Below are positions 23,491 through 51,700 of a DNA stretch of 64,000 bases, in pieces. A program made the position numbers and the translations under genes. Below the pieces are notes generated by a model. It had not been told where the DNA came from and did no database searches. It saw only the letters and a list, made by a program, of their open reading frames with translations. Source of the DNA: Prunella strophiata (Eukaryota; Chordata; Aves; Passeriformes; Prunellidae). Location of the stretch: positions 1,546,001 through 1,610,000 of the forward strand of contig JAZBQD010000022.1 in NCBI GenBank assembly GCA_036583965.1, read 5' to 3'. The stretch's first letter is position 1, and every line of letters begins with the position of its first letter.

Positions 23491-26400
23491 TTGGCCTAAT
23501 GATTGGTTGGGGGGTTGGTTACAGTGAGCAAACTGCCTCCAAGGGGGTCCTGAAGCCTGGGATGCCAAACCACAGAGGTCCCTTGTGCCTGAGTCAGGTA
23601 ACAGGCTCAGCAGAAAGGACGGACAGACTCCCGAAGGTTGCAGTGTTAGCAGAGACGACTTGGAGGTGCAAACATAAAGCACATTTATGCTGGAACAAGC
23701 AGAATGCATTCCTTCACAGAGGTGAAGGTGAACAGAGCATTACCGCATTTCAGCTTAAGAGGGCTGCTGCACACAAGTACCTCTAGGGCTTTGCCTTGGA
23801 AGCAGTACCAGAAAAGCCCAGGGAAGGCTGTAATAGCAGCCATGATCAGCCAGGAAGGCAAGTTTCACTCCAAAAGGAAATCTGGAGTGAAATACTCCTA
23901 GTATTTAGCTAATTAGAAAAACTGGATGTTTATTTTCTTAAAAGATAAATTATACACATAAAGAACACATAAGGTTCTTTCAAAGTTCTCTCCACCCCTC
24001 TCATTTCACTGCGTTTCTTAAATTCCTGTGGTCCCAGTTTGTCCTCTGAGGTCCAAAGCAAATCCAAGCAACTTCCTTGTCTGAAGCCACTGAGGGCAGG
24101 AGTTGGGGATACCATGACAATTGTGTGGCTGGTGTTGTTTGCTTGAGGCTTGCAACTCATGATAAGATTTACTGGAATATACACATATGTCCAGCCTGGA
24201 GTTACAGAACACAGCTGTACTCTAGAAGAGAAGTCAGTGAACATATAGTCTCACTTTTCTTAGAAGGTTTTTTCTGGTCTTGAAATGCTAAATTGGAGTG
24301 CAGAGGTCATTAATCAAATTCAGAGGAGATCAGACTTGAGAAGGGATTAGAAACTGTTATGAGCTGGCTATAATTGAGATTGCTCTTAATGAAATGAGAA
24401 ATATGAAATCCCATAGCTTAGAATGTATGATAACTGGACCAGGACTTGGTGTGAGACTTTTGCCCTCAACAGGCCAGTTTGCAGCCAGCCCAGCCTGCTG
24501 GTGTACTGCAAACAAGTCAGTAATGCACAAAGAGCTACTCGGGGACAACTGTACCAAACACAATGAAACCATGCATCACTTAAAATTTAGAGCTGCATCA
24601 AATATTTAGCAAGTAAGATCCACAGAGAACTGAAGAGAGTCGCTTAAGAAAACATCATTAACACTTAACTGAAACTAAAGTCAGTCTTACCTACTGCATT
24701 AGCATAAGGCCTGTCTGTGCTCATGCCTGATGTTAGCTGGCTCGCTAAGAGGTCATTCCAAAAGCTCCCTCGGGATTAGCATCTCTGAGGTGCTGAGAAG
24801 GCTGTCAGCTCTTCGGCAGCAGCCTGGCAACTGCTGGTCAGTGACAGCTCAAAGCGAGCTGGGCCCGCTCCAGGAGCTGGCGGGCATCCTGCAGGCCTCG
24901 CAGGAATGGGAGAGGGGCACACATGGGAGTGGGACATGGGAGAAGCCACACAGCACTGGGCCTAGACTGGCAAAGGAGGTTGGCACATCCTTCTTTCCTC
25001 ATTGAGAAAATGCCTGGCATGTCGTACTCAATTTCTCTCCTGTCCCCCTTAGCTGCAGCTAAGCTAACTTTGCCCATGCAGTTACAGAGTATCTCGCTTG
25101 GAAGAACAGGGAAGCCCTGATTTGTGGTCCCCGTCCTCACCCCACCCCCTGCAAACCAAGAAATACCAAGTCCATCTACTTTTCCTTGGCAACCTGCAGT
25201 GCCTCTCACTATGAATCTTGCAGCTGAATGCACACCGTGAAATCTGCAGTGGAAAGCTCCTTTATTTCAGGCCCTCCCCAACACTGCCTGACTGCCCCAT
25301 CCCCTGCCGGCACAGCACCGAAGGGATCCATGCAGAAGGAGCCATCTGCTTAACGAGCAAGATGTCCAGTTTACCTTGCTGCAATCAGCATCACCTTGGA
25401 AGTGTGCATTTGATTGCAGGTAAAGCAGGAAAAAAATACTGATTGACTGATGTCCAAGTTTGATGGTAAGCAACAAGCCAGTCTGTAACTTCCATGTGCA
25501 AAGAACTGCTGCATCTATAAACCTGCCCAAAACAGCACCCCTCTTTCTGCCAGAAGTGTCACCTCACTTAATTGCTCACGACATAATGCTGACTTTGGTG
25601 GTTTGCTGCAGGGTTGAGTTCCAGCAAGTCAGCTAGAAAGAGTTTTTCCCATTTGCTAAGCTGTAAATTATCCTTCTCTTTCGTGACCCCAATCCTTGGT
25701 AGAATCAACTGAAAGAAACTGGAGCTGCCACTGCTTTCAGGGCCCTGAATTCATCTTCACTTTGGGCTATACATTCCAGCACATTTATTTGCAATGCTGT
25801 AAAAAGCCTGTGTGTACTCTTGTTAAAGCTACAACAAAAGGCCCTTTCTTGCTCCAGGCATGAACATGAGGCAAAATCCTAAAAAGGCCTTTAGATCCCA
25901 AAAAAGGGTCACAAACCCTGCACAAATAACACTTCCCTCTTCCCCTCTGCTTAGGTGCTGGCACACACCAAAGGTGGGATTTCCTGCCTGCAATAAAGGC
26001 AGGCTCAGCGCTCTGCTGGATCTGATTCATTCAAAGGGACTTTTTTTTTTTTTTTTTTTTTTAATCTGGGTAACTTTGGATTACAGTAGAAGGGGGAAGG
26101 CTAAATCAGGGCAAGATGACAAAATACAGCTCAGTAAATCCAATTATGTTGCCCTGCAAAGCAGTTCCACACAAACTCCTATACTGCCAACACTGCAAGT
26201 CTTGAGGTAGCCACAGGACTCCTGCATCCAGCACAAAGCAAGCATGTGGACAGGAGGTTGAGCTGCTCAGGTCAGTTATCCTGGGTTTAAAGAATTATGC
26301 AGTTTTGAGAAAGATGCTGTTACATGTAGAAGACATGTAACTTCTGTCTGTACATTAAACTATTCTCTCTGAGATCAAATGAATAAAAACTTGAACGGAA

Positions 26401-28060
26401 TTTAGAACTTTCCAGTCACAGTAATTACTGGTCTCCTCACTCTGTCCTAACCAGGGGAATGTGCAGCACCTGTAATTTCTAAGGACATTCAGAGTTCAAG
26501 CTACTCCTGTAATGCTGAAGCTGGGGGCACCCAGGAGCTCTAGTTTGCTGTTCATGTATACAAGCAGCAGCCATGTCATCAATTCACAGCAATGTGGCAC
26601 AGGCTCCCACAGCCCCTCCGGCTCTGGGTTTGCCTAGTTCCACACATAAACCACCTCAGGGAGACACACAATCAATCATCCTCGTGCAAAACACCTTCCC
26701 TTCCCGATGAGATCTTGTTCTTCAAGTGATTCCCTGTGGTATTTATGCAGCACTTCTGCCATGCCCTGAGTAGGTGGCAAGCTCAGATATACATTGTTCT
26801 TTAAGCAACCAGCCTTCATCCTCCTCCTCTTTCCCACCCATTCTCTCTGGTACACCAGTATTAATTACCATCAAACCACTTCTCTAAGCTAGCCAAGCCT
26901 CCAGGACACAGAAGGCATTAGATCACTCCCCTGTTTTCCGGGCAGCCAAGACTTGTGCCAAAACCACGGTGGTTTGCTGAGGTGTTCTTAAAAGAACTGA
27001 CAAGCCCCTTTCACTTACACCGTGACAGCTGACAGTGACACAGCACTGCCATCTCAGCAAGTCCTTTACTAGCCTTTCTCAGGCACAGCAATTGAATAAA
27101 ATCTGCACAGCAGTTATCTTTTCCCTGTGTGGCATAAACTGACCAGCCCCAACAGAAAACTGCATCAGGAGTCATTCCAGTGTCCCCTCCCAAATGACAT
27201 TTACAAATGTGGCTCCAAGGCCCCCCTTCCCCATCACACTGCCAGCTCTGTGCATGAACAGACGCTCACAGCAGGGAGTTTAAACACACAGCTTGGATGT
27301 TTTCATGGCACACACTAACTGTGCTCAGCACGAGGAGGGCTTCTGCTCAGAGCTGGCAGCCTGCAAGTCTCATCTCTTCTGCACCTTCTGGAGCCTCAGA
27401 GCCCAGTGCGGCTGCGATTCCATCTTAAACACTGCAGCACTTTCCTAAAAATCATCACTTTTGCCACACAAGCTGTTGATTAAGACTGACCTCTGCAACT
27501 CCATAAGTGAACCAGCCTGCTCACTGCCATAAAACAACCTGCACTTGGACTCCTGATCCCCTCCACTGACTGCCATGTTAAACCACACATCAAGGGCCCG
27601 TAAGGTGACATCTCGAGAGACCAACTCACGTCACCTTCAGCTGTAACTCAAGTCACTAAAGCTGATTAAAAAATACTTTTGCCCTAACATTTTAACCAAC
27701 TGGACATTTAATGCTTTTTGTATTCTGAAAAATTCTGTGATAAACTTTTGCTATAAAGTTTGCTACATCTCCTATCTCAACCCTTATTAATAAACAGAGG
27801 ATCAGAGTGATTTATCCGTAAGTTCAAGGTGTATTAGAAACACATCCCACAGATTTACTTCCAAGACACTTCAATTTTACTACACTTCCTCCTAGGAGAT
27901 CATTTTTATACAATGACATAATACAACTTTCTGATCAGATTTGTAGGAGGAACCCATGAATTACTTAACCAGCAGTCAGTGGTGTGACTGGCTTCCCATG
28001 CAGATTCTCCACGGGGAGAACAGCCCACGGCAGCCACTCATCACATTAGAGATCAAACAG
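23491..28060. other. Intergenic stretch, nothing recognised
   Basis: Short random open frames only. It contains a 22-base T run at 26041-26062. I see no exon, RNA gene or mobile element that I can support. Confidence 0.6.
26041..26062. repeat. Poly(T) run, 22 bases
   Basis: Uninterrupted T homopolymer in intergenic sequence; no target-site duplication or element body is evident. Confidence 0.95.
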
Positions 28061-28066
28061 CTCCAC

Positions 28067-28072
28067 TTTATT
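28067..28072 (-). terminator. Poly(A) signal AATAAA overlapping a stop codon
   Basis: On the minus strand the sequence reads GAGAGCTAATAAAG. The TAA stop (28071-28073) of the open terminal exon overlaps the hexamer. Confidence 0.6.
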
Positions 28073-28238
28073 AGCTCTCACAGCCTATTTCAAAGGTTTC
28101 CACCTCAGGAGGCCTCAGCTCAGACCTGCCTGTGACAGGGCTGCTGTGAACATCACCCACCTCCTGCTGAAAGGCTGCTGCTGCTGCTGCCTGGGAAGAA
28201 CTCACTGCCTGCCTCAGCCTGAGGGGCCTGGGGGGTGT
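28071..28238 (-). CDS. Unrecognised terminal exon of a small minus-strand gene (candidate)
   Basis: Minus-strand acceptor CTTTTGTTTTCCCCTTGCAG| has an excellent pyrimidine tract. It is followed by 55 open codons in phase 0: TPPRPLRLRQAVSSSQ, a six-alanine run from a CTG/CAG tract, FQQEVGDVHSS, and a tail ending PPEVETFEIGCES. The stop overlaps AATAAA. Just upstream (about 28304-28372) the same phase is open and reads AGDEWYFGENLYRTC then SALMALEEK. That segment ends at a weak AAG|GTGTAA donor, which would imply a very short intron of about 65 nt. I could not tie this to an in-frame start in the CpG island, and I do not recognise the protein. It could also be a lncRNA exon. Confidence 0.4.
   Translation of the reverse strand, partial: TPPRPLRLRQAVSSSQAAAAAAFQQEVGDVHSSPVTGRSELRPPEVETFEIGCES
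28174..28190. repeat. CTG/CAG triplet tract
   Basis: About five and a half tandem GCT triplets on the + strand. On the minus strand it would encode a short polyalanine run in the candidate terminal exon. Confidence 0.85.
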
Positions 28239-28399
28239 CTGCAAGGGGAAAACAAAAGACGAGGCCATTTAAACCCCTGCAAATTATTGTGAAAATTTTA
28301 CACCTTCTCCTCAAGGGCCATTAATGCACTACAAGTTCTGTACAGGTTTTCCCCAAAGTACCACTCATCTCCAGCGGTTATTGTTTGGATCTAAAGCTC

Positions 28400-28860
28400 T
28401 GCTGTCCTCCGCTGCCCTCGTGCTCTTCTAACACCCACAGACATTGGAAGAGCTCTGGGAGGATCTGCATGGTTTCCTCAGAAAGCACCGCCCCGCCAGA
28501 AGGCCGCTGCTCCCCTCCAGCCCAGCAGCTCAGCGGTGTGCCCGCACTCCGCACCTTCTTCCCGCTGGACAGCCCCTGCCCGGGCCCGCTCCAAGGCTCT
28601 TTCCCCGGCACAGCGCCTCGGCTTCCCCGGCCCACACGGCAAACAAAATGGCGCCGCTGGCGCCTCCACGCCCAATGGCTGTTCCTACTGCCAATCAACT
28701 GCCAGCCTATCAGAGCTCCCCGCGGGCCCCGAGGGCCCCGCCCCCGAGAAAAGCGCGGGAAGCCGTGAGGGCTCTGAGGAGGCGCCCGGTGGGGCTTGAG
28801 GAGCCGGAGAGTGTGGGACGGTCTTTGTGCCCTCCTCGGCTAAATCCACCTCAAACAGCC
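28400..28860. promoter_or_regulatory. CpG-island promoter between convergent genes
   Basis: Sharp rise in G+C and CpG within AT-rich flanks. Promoter motifs are packed in about 120 bp: a YY1-type AAAATGGCGCCG (28645-28656), two CCAAT boxes (28672-28676 and 28691-28695), an Sp1-type GC box (28735-28746) and an E2F-like GCGCGGGAA (28753-28761). Seen from the minus strand, the CCAAT, GC and E2F sites lie upstream of roughly 28.6 kb, which fits a minus-strand start reading towards the exon at 28.2 kb. CpG islands are often bidirectional, so a + transcript is possible too. Neither STRBP nor RABGAP1 starts here. Confidence 0.65.
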
Positions 28861-28879
28861 CGGTTCTACTTCAGTTAGC

Positions 28880-30536
28880 TCAGTTTCACTCATCCCCCGT
28901 TCAACAGGAACTTACACCACCATGAGGAAACACTTGACTTCAATGTTAAACTCAACAAACATGGCTCCCGAGCAGAGCCCTCCTTTTCACCTCACAGCCC
29001 TTGTTTCTTACCGTGCCTGTGGCCAGATTACCCCGAGGAAAAGCCCTCAGACGCAGATTACACTGTTGTGCTTGTTGGTATGCAGAAAATGCAGCAAAAC
29101 CAAGGCTGTGTTGCTCAAACACATTAGGATGTGCAGTGGGTAAATTCTAGCAAAATCTCCCTATGAAGAGACCTTGATGGTCTTTGGCAATACAGAAGGA
29201 AAAATACTGCACAATAAAGTGACGGGAAAAGGAGGAAAAATGAAAACAGAAAGCAACCCCTTGAGTGTCCACTGATGGCTCATTTCCAGTATTTTTTTTT
29301 TAATTTAGGAAGGACTCTGAGTTCAGTTTGTGGGCTCACAGGAGCTCCCCTGATCCATCAGGGCTCTGGGCACGAGGCTGGGTGAGCCGCCCGCCTGCAG
29401 TGCTGCCCCCGCACCCGCTGAGGGCTGGAAAACCTCCCTGGATTAAACTCTTATGTTAGGCACCTCCAAAGTGTCTAAAGTTAGGCTGGATGAATGTGAG
29501 CCAAGCTGTTGAACAGATGGAGTGAAATCCTCCTCTAGATAACAGGAACTTTATATCACTGCCACAGATAAGAAGGGCAGCTAAAAAAAGTCAGGGAGGT
29601 AGTTACATAAATTTCAAGACGGCTTACCAGCAATGCTTAAAGGTAAAACTTTCCGATAGATCCTGAATATCCACTTCCAGCTGCGGACCCTGAGCTGCCA
29701 AGAAGTTCTGCAACACAAATGAGATTGTGACACTCGAGCTCCCACACTGAGACCATTGGAACTTAATGATACAGCACAAACACGCAAAGCATTTGGAAGC
29801 TGGAGCCTGGGGCACAGGAGATTAATCCCAGCATCAGCAGACGGGCACTGAGCTGGAGTTCAGTACTCAAAGCCAGCTGAGGCACATGTGAACAGAAAGG
29901 TGTTTGACTACCAGAAAATAACCATCTCATTAATGCCCTAAATGCTACCAAACACACTCATCATTTTCTCTTGCAGGGCTGTAAAATACTCATGCTTACA
30001 GCAGCTCTGACTCAATGTGGTTTTCTACCTTCTTTATTCATAGTTTTGAACATCTGCAAATTCAATTTCCTCATCTTAAAACTGACCTGCTTCCTTGTCT
30101 TTCACATGTAATTATGCTTCCAAAGATGCACACCTCAGCACTGGATCCATTTTTCTTAGTTAGCTGTGGATATTTTAGATGGAGTTGGATGTGAAATACA
30201 TTGGTAATATTTATTTCTGAGCACATAAAACCTTCAGGTAGTCATCCTAAAATAATCCATGACTGGAAACTGACTATAAAGTGTTTTGGATGAAATGCTG
30301 TGAAACAATTATGCATGTTCTGCATCCATACTAAAAGAGGAGCATATACTGCATGCAATTTGAAGGTAATGTTTATTTAGTGAGTGGAAGACATCTGAAC
30401 AATAAAGCAGCTTTTTCTCTTCCTTCAAGTACCTCATTTTTGGAGGAAAATGCACTATTACACTATTTCCCAGTCCCCTTGAGGAAGACAAGTGGACAAA
30501 GGGTTCTTGGGTTGCTTCCTCCTGTCCCCCACTTAC
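28880..30536. other. Intergenic stretch with one exon-like block
   Basis: Apart from the exon-like block at 29628-29707 (listed separately), this is AT-rich sequence without a supported gene. A T run lies near 29291. Confidence 0.5.
29628..29707 (-). other. Minus-strand exon-like block, 80 nt
   Basis: Acceptor CATTTGTGTTGCAG| and donor TTGCTG|GTAAGC flank an open stretch reading NFLAAQGPQLEVDIQDL then SESFTFKHC. Both splice sites are good. Joining directly to the terminal exon at 28238 in this frame gives an immediate TGA, so if it is real it belongs to another splice pattern or to a non-coding RNA. Confidence 0.3.
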
Positions 30537-30591
30537 CTTTAAACTCTCCCTAAAAGTTGCAATTATCGAGAAATTGCAGAGCTGACCTTAC

Positions 30592-30672
30592 CAAGGGATG
30601 CACCTCTGGGAGGACAAAGCAGCAGAGACCACACACAACCACATGATGCCATTCTCTTAGAGCAAAATATGG
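30592..30672 (-). other. Minus-strand exon-like block, 81 nt
   Basis: Acceptor TGTCACTTTCCCAG| and donor CCCTTG|GTAAGG enclose 27 open codons (PYFALREWHHVVVCGL and onward). A stronger donor (TTAAAG|GTAAGTGGG) lies at 30537 and would give a 136-nt exon containing an in-frame stop. I do not recognise the peptide. Confidence 0.25.
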
Positions 30673-30939
30673 CTGGGAAAGTGACATCACAGCAGCCTCC
30701 TAGAGCAGGGCTGCTTTCCGAGCCACCTCTGGTGGTTTTGGTGACAAGAATGCATTTGTGCTCCTGGTTCTCTCTGCAGAGCACAGGGCTGGGGAGCAGA
30801 GCTGCCCTGTGACCCAGTTACTGCAGCCCTGAAGTCGTGCGGGCTCAGCCACGGCTACAGAACCCTGCTGAAGATGACATGAACCACACTTGACCCCACA
30901 GGATTTGTTACTGATGGTGATAAGCAGAGATAGCCTACA

Positions 30940-32868
30940 TTTATTTTGCAGATTCAAGCAGAATTTGGAAGGCCATGGGAAAAAAAAAATGTTCTAAATT
31001 GGACATGTTTGAGAAATACTGAGTCACAAGTTTCAAGCTGCACAAGGTCACTTTTGCAGTTTCTTTTCAAAGCAAACCCTAGATTTTATTATATAAAACC
31101 AGTGTTGGCAGCACTCAGAACATGCAGTCTTTTTTAGCAAAGCCCTTTGCAGCATGACTGTGGTTTCAGTCTTGGAGAAGCCTGCAGATGCTACTGCTTC
31201 TACTTTAAGAAGAGAATTAGCTTTATATTGCAAAATATTTAATAATTTTCTGTTCAAATGAAATGAAACAACAAAATAGTTATACAATTTTACTAGTTTA
31301 TATTTCAATTCATAAAGTATACACACTGCAACTATGCTACCACAATGTCCACGCATCTAATATTGATGGAGTTACAGTATTTTTTTTTTTTGGTATTAAA
31401 CAATAGAGATAATGTATGCAGTTAAGGAAAAAAGCTTGGACATAGCATGTTCTATCCTGTAGTTACAGAGTACATTAGCTAGCATTAGTACAGTAAACAA
31501 GAAAAAGTTAGAAATACAAAATAAACCAAATATCTTTATATACAAACCAGTGCCTCATATTGTTACCAGCTTATACTCACACTGCACACAAAATTTATCC
31601 ACTGATGCAATAGATACTTCAGCATAACACAAACCATTATAAATTAAAAAAATTACAAGGTGCAAAACTCCATTCTACAGCTTTCTGGTGAGAACTCAAT
31701 ACAATCCAAGGAATGAGAACTCCAAGCACGTTTAGCACCTACCAGTGCAACTGCATCGAGCGTGAAAAATGACCTACACCACCTCGGAACGCTACCAGGG
31801 AAGCGAGTTGGACAGCTAGAGATGCTCGCAGCTACACTCACGCTGTGATTTTTGCCTCATATATATCTCAGTTTATTGTTTCTTTGTCCCATTCATACCT
31901 ATGTGCAAAACTAAAACCTGGGAGCTCTGTCGGAGCTCCGCAGAAGGCCTGCTACAGCCGGGTAAAAACAAACAAACAAAAACAAAACAGAAACCTGACA
32001 ACACCCAGACAGACTCCATTGAATGTCAGACCATCCACATAATTCATATCATCAGCAGTCCTGGTGCTGGGGATTTGAACGCTGTTGATATGTGGATCAA
32101 ACAATATGACACAAGTGAAACGGAAATTTGCCCACAATTCCGATTATTCTTGTCTAGCACTTCGACAAGTCTCCCAGCCTCCGGTGGTGAGTTGGTTTGG
32201 CAGCCCATGCCAAAAAAGCCCAGAGTTGCATAGAATTGATTAGTAACAGAAAGAAATGCCAAACACAGAGAGATGGATGCTGCATCTACTAAAACAAAGT
32301 GGGGTTGCTCGACAGGAATGCTGAAATCATCCCCATTCATAAAGCAAAACATGTCACCTCCTACTCTCCATTTCCTACCTCTGGGGACTGCTTTCTGGCA
32401 CTGATGTAGTTCTTGATAAACTTGTATTTTTTTGTTGCGTTTTTTTCCTTTTTTTTTTTTCTTTTTTTCTTTTTTAACTTTGTTAGTGACACTTTTCCTT
32501 TCAAATAAAATATTAAAAAAGGTTATAACTGTAAAAAAACCTATCATATGTAAACTTAACAATTAGGGTTTGGTAAGTTCTCGTACCTAGTCTGTGAAAA
32601 GCCTCCAGCCAGACGCAGAATGGAGTGTTTCTCGGAAGAGCTTCAATCTAGCTACATCACCTGTTAAATATCAGTAGTATGAACATCCCATGTCTAGCAA
32701 TAAAACCTCTCTTGTGTTTCCATCCTCTTTATCACTGACCTATTGAAATCCTGACATGCTGTGTTTCTATTATATTTACATTCTGGTCCTCTCATGTCAC
32801 AGAATTAAACATCTGGCCAAGGAAGGCAACAAAAGGTGTTAAGAAGGTGTGTTTGACAGAACTGCTTT
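30940..32868 (-). other. RABGAP1: RABGAP1 3' UTR (approximate extent)
   Basis: Lies directly downstream of the RABGAP1 stop on the minus strand. CpGs are retained between about 31.7 and 32.2 kb, and AATAAA signals occur (minus strand) at 31085-31090 and 30940-30945. The exact end is not determined; a UTR of about 1.8-1.9 kb is my best reading. A 172-codon open frame inside it (32044-32562) looks like chance. Confidence 0.55.
31085..31090 (-). terminator. RABGAP1: RABGAP1 poly(A) signal AATAAA (candidate)
   Basis: Minus-strand reading ATATAATAAAATC, about 1.78 kb after the stop. A second AATAAA (minus strand) is at 30940-30945. Confidence 0.5.
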
Positions 32869-48477
<15,609 letters not shown>

Positions 48478-48700
48478 CTATCAGAAAAAGAAAATAACAT
48501 GCAAATTAAAACACATCAAAAGAATATAAATTACAATATGCTAGGATTGATACTTGGGAGATTAGCACTGGGTTCTGTGCACTGTTCTAAATATAACAAG
48601 ACCCAGTGTACTCCAGCAGAGCTGGCAGCTGCAGATTACAGTCGGGACAGATTTGGGTAGCTCAGCACATCTGGGGAGGTCAGAGAGTGGCAGAAGGAGC

Positions 48701-48761
48701 CCACACACACAGACACACACACACCCACACACCCACACACACACACCCACACCCACACCCC
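48701..48761. repeat. (CA)n-rich microsatellite
   Basis: Imperfect CACACA / CACCCACA tract of about 60 bp in the RABGAP1 intron, about 225 bp upstream (in RABGAP1 sense) of the arginine-finger exon. Confidence 0.95.
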
Positions 48762-51700
48762 ATTTGTGCTCCAGGCCAGGGCAGTGCAGATGCAGCCATT
48801 CCTCAGAGATTCCTGGATGCCAGCACTGGCCAGGCACTCTCCTGGTATCTCACAGCTGCAGGAGTCCCAGTCAGCTGTAAGCAGCAGCTGTCCAAAATGC
48901 TGTCCCTGAGGTTCAGCTTGAGGAACCACTCCTCATCCCCTCAGAACTCAATTAGAGAAAACAGATGAGTATGAGCCCTAGGGAGTGTCATACAGGAAAA
49001 CATGAGGGAATGCAGGGACAGGTCCGGCATGAGCTGGGATTTCAGCATGAGGAAGATGAAACTTTGTTCTCTACATCACTCTGACACCATCACTTTCAGA
49101 TCCTTGGACATTTGGAAAGCTGAACAGTAAAAAAAAACGAGTTTTAATCTATCCAAAAAGCCATGTTTCTGCTAGGCAAATGGAAAAAGGTTAGAAGTAA
49201 AAAATGGTAAAAAAGCACATGACATAATCAGTGTAAGGAAAATTCAATACAGCTTATCGTTCTTTTTCTTCACAAAATTATTTTTCAAACAACAACAACA
49301 AAATTACCACAGTGTGCTTCATTTTCAGTGTAGCTTCATTTCTCTTCTGATTTTAATCCAAGGTTAATGCTCCTCTCTGGGGCTTAACACAGAGATTTCA
49401 TTAGGAAAGAAAGCATTATGCTGCTATTAGAATCAAGAGCAGATTGTTTTGGAAATTATATCAAAAGTACTGTTCAGCCTTCCAATTTGATAATAATTAA
49501 CTGGTAAAGAGGTCTATCTCATTATAAGGAAATTAGAAACAAACAAAATCCAATGCTCAATAAATTTCATATAAATAAACACCTTTTAAGTCAAAGACAA
49601 TTATGCTAATGGCTGGCTGCTTGCAAGCAGGGAAAGACAAAGCTCAGAAACCATTCTGCAAGCTTTAAACATGTGAAAACAGACTTAGTGATAACTTTTA
49701 GCTTCTTACAAGTTTGCAAGTCCTGAATTCCAGTGAAGTACTGCCAGGAGCACAGGTTCTGGCCACTGCCAGCAGCATCTGTGGTCCTACACAAGTGCTT
49801 TCCTGAGAGTCACCTGTGTTCTGCTGCAATGGCAAAATAACCTCAAATCCACTTGCCTTTTAATCCACTTATTTAACAGCAGAGACAAAAGCATCTGGTT
49901 GGAAACTCTTAAGAGAGGATTCTCAAACGAATCACTCATTATGGCTAAAGAGAACTAATTAGTGGCCTCTGGCTTTGCGTGACTTGCTCAGCTCTCCACT
50001 CCTGGGTCTCAGTACAATTCCTCAAGCAATCCAATGTGAGTTCCTGCAGCTGAAACACAGCTTGGGAAGAGAAAAATCAACGGAAATGATAAGGTTTAAA
50101 AAATGTTTTTCAAACCATGGCTTTGAAATCTCCCCATTAGTACAAACTGCTGCAATCCAAGCATTGTGTAACCTTTTCTTTACTCCTATTTTTATACCTT
50201 GCTGTGAGAATTGGCTCAATGGGCAATTTCTCATGCTTTCAGGGGACTGGGAACTGAAGGAAACCCTTCTGAACCCACACCCTTCACAAACTGGGATTGA
50301 AAAATAGAAAGCTAAGAATGACAGGAAGAAAAAGAAAGTAATAAAGAAAACAGAGTGGAAACCAGCCATGAGAACTGAGGCAAGTGTAGTAAAGATTAAA
50401 ATTCTCATAACAGTTTGCTGCTCTGAAGGAAAGCAGGAAAATGTAGATGCTCAGAGTTAGAATATGCCCTTCCTCCCCTCTTTTATGGACTTTAAAATAT
50501 TAAGGGAGTTATACTGAAACCTTCCTCTCCAGTTGATTTAAGCAGAAACTACGTGAGTAATTATGAAAACCAGGATGTAGTCCAGCTAGGAAAAGCCCAT
50601 TTATTCTGTCAAGCTGCATATAAAAGCATCTTTTAAACCTGACACATTTAAAATATATTTTCCATGTATTTTCATGATCTTGCAGGGAGCATCCTGGGAT
50701 CTACAAACCATATCATGCAGTTACAGCCTTGATCAACATATTCAGGCTGAGACTGTGTTACTTCAGAAGCTTTTTCTGTAGCTTAAGGCACAATTAAAGA
50801 CATGGAAGAGCTGGAGTTCCCTCTTCCTGGGACTGATCTACTTGCAGTTTTCAGCAGCTCAGGTTTATTCCTCCTAATCCACTACATAAACCCAAGAGGA
50901 TGAAGAAGCTGCAGCAAAGAATTGCTAACGGACAAGATTTGTGATGAAAAAAATGAAACAAGAAACCTCCAGAGAACAGAGGAAGCTGCCTGCTGGAAAT
51001 GGCTCATCACCCAAAGATCAGCTCGTGTAGCACCAGACTCCTGGAGAAAATCCCCTGGGGGTATAAAACAAACCCTGACCTGGACCCAGGCTGGCTTCAG
51101 AACCACCACATAAATGGAGAAATTCGAGGGGACCAAACTTGAGGTTCCCCTTGCCCCAACCCCCCAGAATGATTCCAACTGTGGAATTTTGCTCACTGGT
51201 GAGTTATCTGACACACCCACCACCAACCCAAACTGTGCCTGACTCTCACTCTTGCCACATCCAGTTCCACATTCCAGTTACTCCTTAGGAAGGTCCCACT
51301 GCCTGCAAGAATTCTGCCACACGGTCAGAGATTACTGTGGGAAGGGTCTGGAGTCTCAGTCCACCACTGGAATTTTCCTTGCTTTGCCAGGGTGGGACCA
51401 GCACGTGGTGTGTTGCTGCAAGGCATGGACAAGCCACCCTGGAGTGCACCAAGCCAGGAACAGATTCCAGCAGACCCAACACGCAGAGAGAGCCAAAATT
51501 CTGTGCAGCTTTCACAGGCAGCAGCAGGGGTAATATTACACGATGGGTCTAAGTTATTTTGAGCAGATCTGTACATTTTAAGCACATTCAAATACATTAA
51601 ATGGCTTTTGACAGCTATTTTCAGTGTTAGCAGGATCCTGTGCTACCAAGTCTATTTTGCAGGCTGATGGCATTCCCATAATTACTTTTATTAAGCAATA

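Noticed and set aside
28385..28878. + strand open frames of 127-144 codons in the 28-kb CpG island, including an acceptor-like site before TLEELWEDLHGF
   Set aside because: GC-rich open frames by composition. An exon in the centre of a promoter CpG island is unlikely, and the minus-strand reading has a stop plus poly(A) signal to support it.
32044..32562. 172-codon minus-strand open frame in the RABGAP1 3' UTR
   Set aside because: Contains a poly-lysine run made by a poly(T) tract, has no recognisable domain, and is no longer than other chance frames in the window.
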